A DNA stretch of 64,000 nt from Vibrio ostreae (GTDB lineage: Bacteria > Pseudomonadota > Gammaproteobacteria > Enterobacterales > Vibrionaceae), in assembly GCF_019226825.1 (NCBI RefSeq), contig NZ_CP076643.1, positions 372,001-436,000 of the forward strand. Reading direction: 5' to 3'. The first letter of the stretch is position 1; each line of letters opens with the position of its first letter. Shown here piece by piece: positions 57,590 through 64,000 of the stretch. Both the position numbers and the translations under genes were made by a program. The notes beneath the pieces are model-generated. The model had not been told where the DNA came from. It searched no databases and saw only the letters and a list, made by a program, of their open reading frames with translations.

Positions 57590-59461
57590 CTACTTCCAGT
57601 CACCACGCAGCGCTGCGACTTCGGCGTGCATCAACTGGGTGTTAGCGTCGCAGGCGGCAACGGCGCGACCGGCTTCTATTTCAATCCGTGAGCGGAAACG
57701 ACAGGGCAGGCTGCTGCAGGCACGACCTTTATATCGGCTGAAGAAACTGCCCCACAGTCCTTTAATCGCCATCGGAATCACAGGTACCGGACTGCGCCTC
57801 AGTATCAGGTCGATACCGCGCATAAACGGGTTCATCTCGCCATCTTCGGTCAGGCGACCTTCCGGGAAGATACACACTAGATGGCCTTGTTCCAAAGCTT
57901 GTTCTACCTCGGTAAATGCGCGGCGGATAGAGGCGCGGTCATCGGAGTCTATCGGGATAACGCCGGCCCGCTTGAGGAAACGGCGCGCAATGCGGATATT
58001 GGCGTACTCTTCGTGCATCACAAAGCGAATCAGGCGCGGGCAAACCGCACTCAGCAGCAGGGCATCCATATAGCTGACATGGTTACATACGATCAGAGCG
58101 CCGCCTTGCTGCGGCAAATGATGCAGATTTTTATGCCGGACGCGGTAAATGGTATGAGTCAGCGCCCAGACCAGAAAACGTACCACAAAAATAGGCACTT
58201 GCAGGAACAGGTATACGGCCATCAGCACATTCATGACCGACAGCAGGATAAACAGCTGCACTATGCTCAGGTTGAGCAGTGACAAACAGACAATGCCGAG
58301 CAGCGCGCTGCCGACCATAAACAGGGAGTTGTAAATATTGAGTGCGGCGATGACCTGAGCCCGCTCGCTTGCTTTGGCGCGTTGCTGCATCATGGCATAC
58401 AGCGGCACGATAAAGATCCCGCCGGACACGCCCAGTAACAGCAGATAAATATACAGTGGCCACAACGGGGTGTAGCTGACGAATTCGCTAAATTGCTGGA
58501 AGAGCGGTAAATCATCGGGAATGCTGCTGGCCATCAGGTAGCCGAAAATACTTATCCCCAGACTGCCGAGCGGCACGATACCCACATCAATCCGGTGGCC
58601 GGACATTTTGTCACAAGCCAGTGAACCGGCAGCAATACCGATAGAAAACAGCGCCAGTAAGAAAGAGACTGAGCTTTCGGTACCATTAAGAAACAGTTTG
58701 GTGAAGTTGGGGAACTGGGTTAGGTAGGCCGCGCCAAGGAACCAGAACCAACTGATGGCCATCATCGACTGAAAAATGGTGCGGTCGCTGCGTGCGATAG
58801 CCAGAGTCTGGCGGGTCAGTTGAATAGGCCGCCAACGAAATTTGAGATCCGGCGCGCTGGCTGGCGCTTCAGGGATGGCCCGGCTGGCGAGGTAACCGAA
58901 CAGGGCAAACAGCAGCACGGCTCCGGCAGCGATGTAGCGCGCATGTTCTGCAGAAGCGATGATGCCAGCTCCCAGCGTACCGAGCAAAATCGCTAAAAAA
59001 GTGCCGGTTTCGACCAGGGCGTTGCCCGGAACCAATTCGCTCGATTTCAGTTGCTGGGGTAGCAGCGCATATTTGACCGGACCAAAAAAAGCAGATTGGG
59101 TACCCATCAGAAACAGCATCAGCAGTAACAGGCCGTAGCTCTCAGTAATGAAGCCCAGAGCGCCGACACACATGATGGCTATTTCTGCCAATTTCACTTT
59201 ACGGATAAAAGCAGACTTTTCATATTTGTCGGCCAGCACGCCGGCAGAGGCGGAAAACAGAAAAAAAGGCAGGATAAATAAGCCGGCAGCCAGGTTAATG
59301 AACAGGTCACTGGATACCGGCAGAGCGCTAGAGCCTGCAAAGGCAACCAGCAGCAACAATACGTTTTTAAAAATATTGTCGTTGAATGCGCCAAAGAATT
59401 GGGTAATAAAATAGGGCAGAAAACGCCGCTGGGTTAACAGTGACGTTTGAGAATGTGGCAT
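57590..59461 (-). CDS. MFS transporter fused to PlsC-type acyltransferase
   Basis: A 623-residue fusion. Residues 1 to about 410 form an MFS/LplT-like lysophospholipid flippase domain (FITQFFGAFNDNIFKN). Residues about 430-623 form a PlsC acyltransferase with NHVSYMDALLL (NHx4D) and FPEGRLTEDG. By family it could import lysophospholipid and re-acylate it in the inner membrane, as LplT and Aas do in E. coli, but without the acyl-ACP synthetase part of Aas. ATG 59461 has AGGAA upstream. It follows the TetR gene by 16 bases. Confidence 0.88.
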   Translation of the reverse strand: MPHSQTSLLTQRRFLPYFITQFFGAFNDNIFKNVLLLLVAFAGSSALPVSSDLFINLAAGLFILPFFLFSASAGVLADKYEKSAFIRKVKLAEIAIMCVGALGFITESYGLLLLMLFLMGTQSAFFGPVKYALLPQQLKSSELVPGNALVETGTFLAILLGTLGAGIIASAEHARYIAAGAVLLFALFGYLASRAIPEAPASAPDLKFRWRPIQLTRQTLAIARSDRTIFQSMMAISWFWFLGAAYLTQFPNFTKLFLNGTESSVSFLLALFSIGIAAGSLACDKMSGHRIDVGIVPLGSLGISIFGYLMASSIPDDLPLFQQFSEFVSYTPLWPLYIYLLLLGVSGGIFIVPLYAMMQQRAKASERAQVIAALNIYNSLFMVGSALLGIVCLSLLNLSIVQLFILLSVMNVLMAVYLFLQVPIFVVRFLVWALTHTIYRVRHKNLHHLPQQGGALIVCNHVSYMDALLLSAVCPRLIRFVMHEEYANIRIARRFLKRAGVIPIDSDDRASIRRAFTEVEQALEQGHLVCIFPEGRLTEDGEMNPFMRGIDLILRRSPVPVIPMAIKGLWGSFFSRYKGRACSSLPCRFRSRIEIEAGRAVAACDANTQLMHAEVAALRGDWK

Positions 59462-59477
59462 TACGTTTCCTTGATGC

Positions 59478-60068
59478 TTACCAGTTGGCCAGATAGTTAG
59501 AGAGTAGATCTTCAATCAATGCCTTGCCATCGACAGGCTCAGCAGCAAAGAATTTGTCGTCTACACTCAGCAGGGTGATGCCATGCACTCCTGACCACAA
59601 AACTCGGCTGGTGCGCAGAATTTCACTGTCGGTACGCTGAGGGGCCATGACGTGCAGCAGGCCTTCCAGCATGCTGGTCATGTGTTCAATCCGCTGTGAC
59701 TGCCACTCAGGCAACTGTTCGCCATTCATGTTATGGGCAAAGATTAACTGCCAGCGATAGGGGTTTTGCTTGGCAAAGTCGTGATAGCAGTAAGCGAGCT
59801 GATAAAGTGCCTGAGCCGGATCTTTACTCTGGCTAACCACGGCTTTGGCTTCGGTGGCCAGTTCGTCCAGCGTTTGTGCCACCACATGCAGCAGCAGCAG
59901 GTTGTAATTACCAAACACGTTCACTAATGTACTCGGTACATAGCCGATCATCGTCGCGATTTTACGCAGGCTCAGCTCGTGGTGAGAGTGAGTATGGAGA
60001 AATTCTTTTACCGTATTGAGCGTCAGCGCAATAAGCTCGTCTCGTGTATGGTCGTTTCGTCTTGCCAT
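59478..60068 (-). CDS. TetR-family transcriptional regulator
   Basis: A 196-residue TetR regulator with an N-terminal helix-turn-helix (ELSLRKIATMIGYVPSTLVNVFG, in part about 31-53) and a C-terminal ligand domain with the WSGVHGITLL motif of the WHG type. It starts the operon with the MFS-acyltransferase gene. TGAAC-N3-GTTCA at 60085-60097, 17 bases before its start, is a likely autoregulatory operator. A lipid-derived ligand would fit the partner gene (inference). Confidence 0.85.
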   Translation of the reverse strand: MARRNDHTRDELIALTLNTVKEFLHTHSHHELSLRKIATMIGYVPSTLVNVFGNYNLLLLHVVAQTLDELATEAKAVVSQSKDPAQALYQLAYCYHDFAKQNPYRWQLIFAHNMNGEQLPEWQSQRIEHMTSMLEGLLHVMAPQRTDSEILRTSRVLWSGVHGITLLSVDDKFFAAEPVDGKALIEDLLSNYLANW

Positions 60069-60084
60069 GTGGGATAATACTTAA

Positions 60085-60097
60085 TGAACAATGTTCA
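60085..60097 (-). promoter_or_regulatory. Candidate TetR autoregulatory operator
   Basis: TGAACAATGTTCA is a perfect 13-base dyad in the tetR promoter region. Half-sites equal those in the 57518 palindrome. Confidence 0.6.
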
Positions 60098-60379
60098 ATT
60101 ATTCTAATAACCTCCCGATGGAGCGTCAACTAATCTCTCAATAAGCGTGTGCTTTTGAAAGCGTGCACAACGGACTTTGGCTGCGAAGTCGGCCTTTATT
60201 GCTGCCGTTTGTAACATCGCTTGTCGGTTGAGTTCCGTTCGGGATCCATGAAAATCTACAGCAACGCTTTGAAAATCAAAGGCTGTTGATGGGGTTTAGA
60301 CAACCTAACACCGCAAATGGTTCATTATGTCCGAACGAAGTTTGCAATATCCTGATACAAGTCAGCAAAAGCAAAATGT

Positions 60380-60407
60380 TTGATTGTGATATTGAAGCCG
60401 CTATGAT
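60380..60407 (+). promoter_or_regulatory. Promoter of the Tim44-like gene
   Basis: TTGATT at 60380-60385, 16-bp spacer, TATGAT at 60402-60407; start codon at 60475. The rest of the 406-base gap (60069-60474) holds the TetR operator and no gene. Confidence 0.55.
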
Positions 60408-60474
60408 GACCCGGTATCAAAATAGGTTTAGGGTCCTTTTGAGGGCCATTACCAGTAACGAGCTAAGGATAAGT

Positions 60475-61350
60475 ATGAAACGTCTGTTTTCTCTGGTCGC
60501 ATTAGTGATGGTTTCTGTTGCGTTTACTCCAGTGGCGGATGCTGCCAAAAAATTTGGTGGCGGTAAGTCATTTGGTAAAAGCTACAACACATCGCCTGCG
60601 CCGACGCAAAGTAGCCAACCGACCAATTCGCTAAAACAACAAAACGGCACACAAACAGCACAGAATTCCTCTAAAAAAGGATTAATGGGTGGTCTGCTGG
60701 GCGGCCTTCTGGCTGGTGGTTTGCTGGCTGCCTTCTTCGGTGGCGCTTTTGAAGGTATCCAGTTTATGGATATCCTGATCATGGGTCTGATTGCCTTCGT
60801 GATCTTTAAACTGATGCGCGGAGTGTTGGGGGCCAAGCAGGGCAGTATGAACCAGCAGCAACCGGCGTTTGGCGGAATGAACCGCAACCAGTTTGAACAG
60901 CCGAATGTGCACAACTTTGAGCAGCCGCAGGCATCGGCAGGTGGTTTTGGCAGCACGATGCAAAGCGATGTACCGCACAATTTACCGGCCGGTTTTGATC
61001 GCGTGGCGTTCATCAACGGTGCGCGTGAGCATTACCGTATTCTGCAAGGTGCCTGGAACCACAACCAGCTGCACACCATTGAGGAATATGTGTCACCAAG
61101 CCTGTTTGAAGATCTGAAACAAGAGCGTGCCAAGATTGACTCGGCTCCACAGACAGACGTGATGTATGTGGATGCAGAAATCGTACGTGCAGATTATGAC
61201 GCCAGCAAAGCACAGCTGAGCCTGCAGTTCAGCGGCCGTTACCGTGATGCGGGTGAAGGTATCGAAGAGGATATCGAGGATATCTGGCACCTGGAACGTG
61301 ACCTGACAACGCCGAATGCACCATGGCTGATTGTTGGTATTCAAGGGTAA
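60475..61350 (+). CDS. Tim44-like domain protein, membrane anchored
   Basis: A 291-residue protein with a signal peptide (1-23, ending VADA), a Gly/Ser/Gln-rich stretch, a glycine-rich membrane segment (GLMGGLLGGLLAGGLLAAFF, about 67-86) and a second hydrophobic segment (about 97-112). The C-terminal 130 residues are a Tim44-like domain (FINGAREHYRILQGAWNHN and SGRYRDAGEGIEEDIED). AAGGA precedes ATG 60475. The bacterial family's role is unknown. Confidence 0.82.
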   Translation: MKRLFSLVALVMVSVAFTPVADAAKKFGGGKSFGKSYNTSPAPTQSSQPTNSLKQQNGTQTAQNSSKKGLMGGLLGGLLAGGLLAAFFGGAFEGIQFMDILIMGLIAFVIFKLMRGVLGAKQGSMNQQQPAFGGMNRNQFEQPNVHNFEQPQASAGGFGSTMQSDVPHNLPAGFDRVAFINGAREHYRILQGAWNHNQLHTIEEYVSPSLFEDLKQERAKIDSAPQTDVMYVDAEIVRADYDASKAQLSLQFSGRYRDAGEGIEEDIEDIWHLERDLTTPNAPWLIVGIQG

Positions 61351-61380
61351 TTTCCCTCAGTCACCAGTGCGGAATCTCAG

Positions 61381-61407
61381 CGCCCGGGCTCGTCCCGGGC
61401 GTTTTTG
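61381..61407 (+). terminator. Terminator of the Tim44-like gene
   Basis: CGCCCGGG/CCCGGGCG stem (61381-61388 with 61394-61401), loop CTCGT, then five T. Confidence 0.9.
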
Positions 61408-61554
61408 TTTGCTTGTTTTATAATGACTTTATGAGTTTTAAAATAGCGGTGTGAGTTTTATAAATAACTGGCAGCGTGTTATAAATAACAGATACACCTC
61501 TGTGACTGGTCTGCTTTGGCCGGTGGCAGGCAGACAACAAGAAAGGAAAGTCCC

Positions 61555-61872
61555 GTGGCCGAATTTAAACATAAAGATCTGACCCAAGAACAACAGGATA
61601 AAATGGATGCAGCGGTGTTCCGTCGCCTGCTGGCGCATCTGGATAATAATAAAGATGTGCAGAATATCGACCTCATGATTCTGGCAGGGTTCTGCCGTAA
61701 CTGTTTCAGCAAATGGTATCTGGCCGAAGCGCAACAGCTGGGATTAGATCTGGATATTGATGATGCTCGTGAGCGTGTGTACGGCATGACCTACGATGAG
61801 TGGAAAGCCAATCATCAGCCAGCGGCAACGCCAGAGCAGATGGCCGCGTTTGAAGCGCGTCAGAAAAAATAA
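61555..61872 (+). CDS. DUF1244-family protein
   Basis: A 105-residue soluble protein of the DUF1244 family, unknown function, with a conserved ILAGFCRNCFSKWYLAEA and YGMTYDEWKAN. GTG at 61555 is chosen: GAAAGGAAAG lies just upstream and the protein then starts MAEFKHKDLTQEQQ. Monocistronic between two terminators. Confidence 0.85.
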   Translation: MAEFKHKDLTQEQQDKMDAAVFRRLLAHLDNNKDVQNIDLMILAGFCRNCFSKWYLAEAQQLGLDLDIDDARERVYGMTYDEWKANHQPAATPEQMAAFEARQKK

Positions 61873-61880
61873 TGGTCTAA

Positions 61881-61905
61881 AGCCGCCTCTTCTGGCGGCT
61901 TTTTT
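61881..61905 (+). terminator. Terminator of the DUF1244 gene
   Basis: AGCCGCC/GGCGGCT stem (61881-61887 with 61894-61900), loop TCTTCT, then five T or more. Confidence 0.88.
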
Positions 61906-61940
61906 GTCGTCGTTGAACGACGATGAAGGGGCTTTGCTCG

Positions 61941-62672
61941 CTACAGTTTGACCAGAGGGGGCAGAGGCTGAAGGTCAATCAGCGGCTGGCGGGTGATCCT
62001 GGGTTGGCTGCTGAACAACATCAGTGGACTAAAGCTCCCGCTATCGAGCTTGTCCACATCAACCAGCCCATTGAGGGCATAAAAACGAGCCACGTACTGG
62101 CGGGTTTCAGCTGGCAGGATTAAGTGTTCAAACTCGCGGCTGTTGGCTCGCGCCATCGCGCGGGCAACACGGCCTTCTCCGGCATTGTAGGCAGCGATGG
62201 TCAGCGCCAGGTCGCCGCTAAATTTGTTATATAAAAATGTCAGGTACTGAAGCGCTGCATCGGTACTGTGAAATACATCCAGGCGTTGATCCTGCGGGGT
62301 AATCGTAAGACCAAAACGCTGCGCTGTGGCGGGCATCAGTTGCCACAGGCCTCGTGCACCAGCATGGGAAATAGCGTCAGGGTTCAAAGACGATTCGAGC
62401 ATGGGCAGCAGAGCTAGTTGAGGTGGCAGGCTGCGCTTTTTAAGCTGGCTGAATATATGTCCGAGCAGAGGCTGATAAAGGTCAAAACGAGCGGAAATCT
62501 GCGTCTGATAAGGTGATAACACCTCGTGCTGGCGATCAATTTGCTGCTGAAAGGTTTGGGCGGCGCTCTGGGCGTTGGTCAGCGGAAGCACCAGCATGAC
62601 AAAAAGGAGACTCCCGGCTAACCGACACAACTTGGAGTGGGAAAGGCGGTACAACAGGGAACCTTGATTCAT
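61941..62672 (-). CDS. Lytic transglycosylase at the end of a flagellar operon
   Basis: A 243-residue periplasmic enzyme with a signal peptide (about 1-33, ending TNAQSA) and an SLT domain: catalytic Glu in LPMLESSLNP, GARGLWQLMPATAQRFGL, and AAYNAGEGRV. It cuts peptidoglycan between MurNAc and GlcNAc. Its ATG overlaps the flgN stop (ATGA), so it is part of the flgA-flgM-flgN transcript and may open the wall for rod assembly. The in-frame ATG 62813 lies inside flgN and was rejected. Confidence 0.88.
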   Translation of the reverse strand: MNQGSLLYRLSHSKLCRLAGSLLFVMLVLPLTNAQSAAQTFQQQIDRQHEVLSPYQTQISARFDLYQPLLGHIFSQLKKRSLPPQLALLPMLESSLNPDAISHAGARGLWQLMPATAQRFGLTITPQDQRLDVFHSTDAALQYLTFLYNKFSGDLALTIAAYNAGEGRVARAMARANSREFEHLILPAETRQYVARFYALNGLVDVDKLDSGSFSPLMLFSSQPRITRQPLIDLQPLPPLVKL

Positions 62673-63112
62673 AGTGTCGCGCTGCTGCGCTCTTGATAGA
62701 ACGGGGACGGATTGGTCATTTCTGCCAGTAATTCGTGCAGCATAGCTGAGCTGTGGCCGTTGCTCTGATTGAGGTGCTGGCACTGTTCGATCATTGTGTT
62801 CAGCGCACGCCATTGCTTGCGTACCCGTTCCTGCAGATGCTGAGGCAGAGCACCAAACAGAAGTTTCACGCCAGCCTGGTCATTAGGTAAAACCAGGCGT
62901 TGCAGACACTGTGAGCGCTGGGTCGCGTTGCGGTTGAGCTGATTGAGCAGCGGAACCTGCTGACGAATATTGTTGCCAAGAGACTCGCCGTCAAACTGCA
63001 GATAGAGTGCTTTTTGCTGCTGCAGCAGTTGATGTAGCTGACGATACATTCTGACATCTTCATTGATGGTGTACAAAAAGCTCTGGATGAGTTGTCCGCG
63101 GTTTAAGGCCAT
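62669..63112 (-). CDS. flgN: FlgN-family flagellar export chaperone
   Basis: FlgN binds the hook-junction proteins FlgK and FlgL before export. The 147-residue protein is helical and Gln/Leu-rich (QLHQLLQQQKALYLQFDG), typical of FlgN, with no catalytic motif. Assignment depends on its place directly after flgM. It lies 23 bases from flgM and overlaps the transglycosylase gene. Confidence 0.75.
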   Translation of the reverse strand: MALNRGQLIQSFLYTINEDVRMYRQLHQLLQQQKALYLQFDGESLGNNIRQQVPLLNQLNRNATQRSQCLQRLVLPNDQAGVKLLFGALPQHLQERVRKQWRALNTMIEQCQHLNQSNGHSSAMLHELLAEMTNPSPFYQERSSATL

Positions 63113-63135
63113 GACTGCTTCCCTTTCTTGACGCG

Positions 63136-63417
63136 TTATTCGTGGCCGGTATGAAATTGCATCAGCGCCTGACTTAATGCTTTGCTGTCCAGGTTTAACT
63201 CGCCTTTAGCCAGCATCGCTCGCACCTGTTCCACTTTAGCCATGTCCACATCCGGCAGCTGAGCCAGTTCGGTCTGAGCTTTATCCAGTGCAACGGTGTT
63301 GGCGTTCATCGCCGGTTCGCTGGTCGGAGTGGCACTTTGAGTTTGCAGCGGTTGTTTACTGCTCTGTTGCAGCGCCGTTTGCGGTACGTGTCCACCGGAG
63401 ACTTTGTCAATTTTCAT
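63136..63417 (-). CDS. flgM: Anti-sigma-28 factor FlgM
   Basis: FlgM holds the flagellar sigma factor inactive until the hook is complete, then is exported. The 93-residue protein begins MKIDKVSGGH and ends with the conserved sigma-binding region VDMAKVEQVRAMLAKGELNLDSKALSQALMQF (cited in part: KVEQVRAMLAKGELNLD). ATG 63417 is preferred to the TTG at 63432. It is shorter than typical polar Vibrio FlgM. Confidence 0.85.
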   Translation of the reverse strand: MKIDKVSGGHVPQTALQQSSKQPLQTQSATPTSEPAMNANTVALDKAQTELAQLPDVDMAKVEQVRAMLAKGELNLDSKALSQALMQFHTGHE

Positions 63418-63596
63418 AGCTGGGGTCCTCAATCTTCGTCGTCAATACCGATAGGCGACCGACCGCCGTGCTGAATTAAATCTGACGGCTATTTTGGTAA
63501 GAAAAATTTATCGCGCGGTTTTGTACCCGAAATCCGCGCTGCCATTCGAGTGCTGAGGGCTAAAAATGTTACCTTGAGTCAATAAAATCCGCTCAG

Positions 63597-64000
63597 TCAA
63601 AATTGAGTTCGAACCTGATTCAGGCCGCTGACCACGGCATGGATGACTTTCTGTGACGTGCTGTTTTGCACCTCAATCTGGTCTCCTTGGCTTCCATCTT
63701 CCAGTGCGACGCCTTGGGTACTGGCATTGATGCCGTTTTTAGCGGCGATGATGACAACCTGATTGCCCTTAAGAACCCAAGGCGGCTTGCTGACTAATGT
63801 CGGGCTGAGAATGTCGCCGCTGCGCACTCTTCTTGATACTTCCATTCCGATCGCGTCCCGGATATCTGTGAAAAATTCATCGGCCCGATCGAGCGTTCGT
63901 TTCTCGATCATCAGCATGGAGGCATCCAGCGACTGACCACGTGACAAGGCTGTTTGAGTGACGACAACCGGTAACGTCAGCGATGCTTTGATGGTGACAT
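63597..64000 (-). CDS. flgA: Flagellar P-ring assembly chaperone FlgA (partial)
   Basis: FlgA is a periplasmic chaperone for P-ring protein FlgI. Only the C-terminal 134 residues are in the window; the gene continues past base 64000. The SAF-type region shows LSRGQSLDASML, VRSGDILSPTLV and KGNQVVIIA. The gap of 179 bases to flgM holds no clear sigma-28 or sigma-54 promoter. Confidence 0.85.
   Translation of the reverse strand, partial: VTIKASLTLPVVVTQTALSRGQSLDASMLMIEKRTLDRADEFFTDIRDAIGMEVSRRVRSGDILSPTLVSKPPWVLKGNQVVIIAAKNGINASTQGVALEDGSQGDQIEVQNSTSQKVIHAVVSGLNQVRTQF

Noticed and set aside
62673..62813. Longer start of the lytic transglycosylase
   Set aside because: The added 47 residues read through flgN and are not a signal peptide.
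63480..63596. Sigma-54 promoter before flgM (TGGCAG... on the minus strand)
   Set aside because: The required GC at -12 is absent at the right distance.

Overview
The window looks like chromosomal DNA of a Vibrio species. The rne / rluC / maf / yceD-rpmF-plsX-fab-acpP-pabC-mltG-tmk-holB-tatD-ptsG order, the cheV and mlc neighbours, the rhombosortase next to tapT, and the menFDHBCE cluster all follow a Vibrio layout. Base composition looks close to half G+C, which fits the fluvialis/furnissii-like vibrios better than V. cholerae; this was judged by eye, not computed. No rRNA, tRNA, CRISPR array, prophage or complete insertion sequence was seen.

Layout. 0-6.4 kb: an outer-membrane DUF481 protein, RNase E with a long leader, the pseudouridine synthase RluC and a Maf nucleotide pyrophosphatase. 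6.5-17.2 kb: a long co-directional block for envelope precursor synthesis and replication (yceD, rpmF, plsX, fabH, fabD, fabG, acpP, fabF, pabC, mltG, tmk, holB, ycfH). 17.2-30.8 kb: carbon uptake and its control: two glucose-type PTS permeases with matching promoters and leaders, an RDD protein, a MetS/NSS amino-acid transporter pair, two small outer-membrane proteins, a YnhF micro-protein, a broken patatin phospholipase, pyruvate kinase PykA, the glucose repressor Mlc, and CheV. 30.8-36.2 kb: a complete imuA-imuB-dnaE2 SOS mutagenesis cassette behind a LexA box. 36.2-38.2 kb: yciK and sohB, divergent.

38.2-44.2 kb is the most accessory-looking stretch: two LysR regulators, a GNAT acetyltransferase, an MFS transporter, and a SoxR gene divergent from a RidA remnant and an EamA exporter. 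Two inverted repeats sharing the GGGACACAC motif bracket the first part. 44.2-48.7 kb: rhombosortase, TapT, a dGTPase, YfbR and AlaA. 49-56.3 kb: the menaquinone genes, with menF interrupted by a homopolymer frameshift. 56.3-61.9 kb: a YeiH-type exporter, a TetR regulator with an MFS-acyltransferase fusion, a Tim44-like protein and a DUF1244 protein. 61.9-64 kb: flgA (running off the end), flgM, flgN and a lytic transglycosylase.

Points most worth following: (1) the two PTS leaders share a -10 box, leader length, start-proximal sequence and a stem with a compensatory base change; (2) a textbook SoxR promoter with a 19-bp spacer drives a RidA protein lacking its middle plus an EamA exporter; (3) two +1 homopolymer frameshifts (T7 in the patatin gene, G8 in menF) and several in-frame tandem duplications occur in otherwise conserved genes; (4) rluC and yceD look leaderless; (5) the flagellar operon ends in a lytic transglycosylase where polar Vibrio clusters have flgP/O/T, which may mean a second (lateral) flagellar system.
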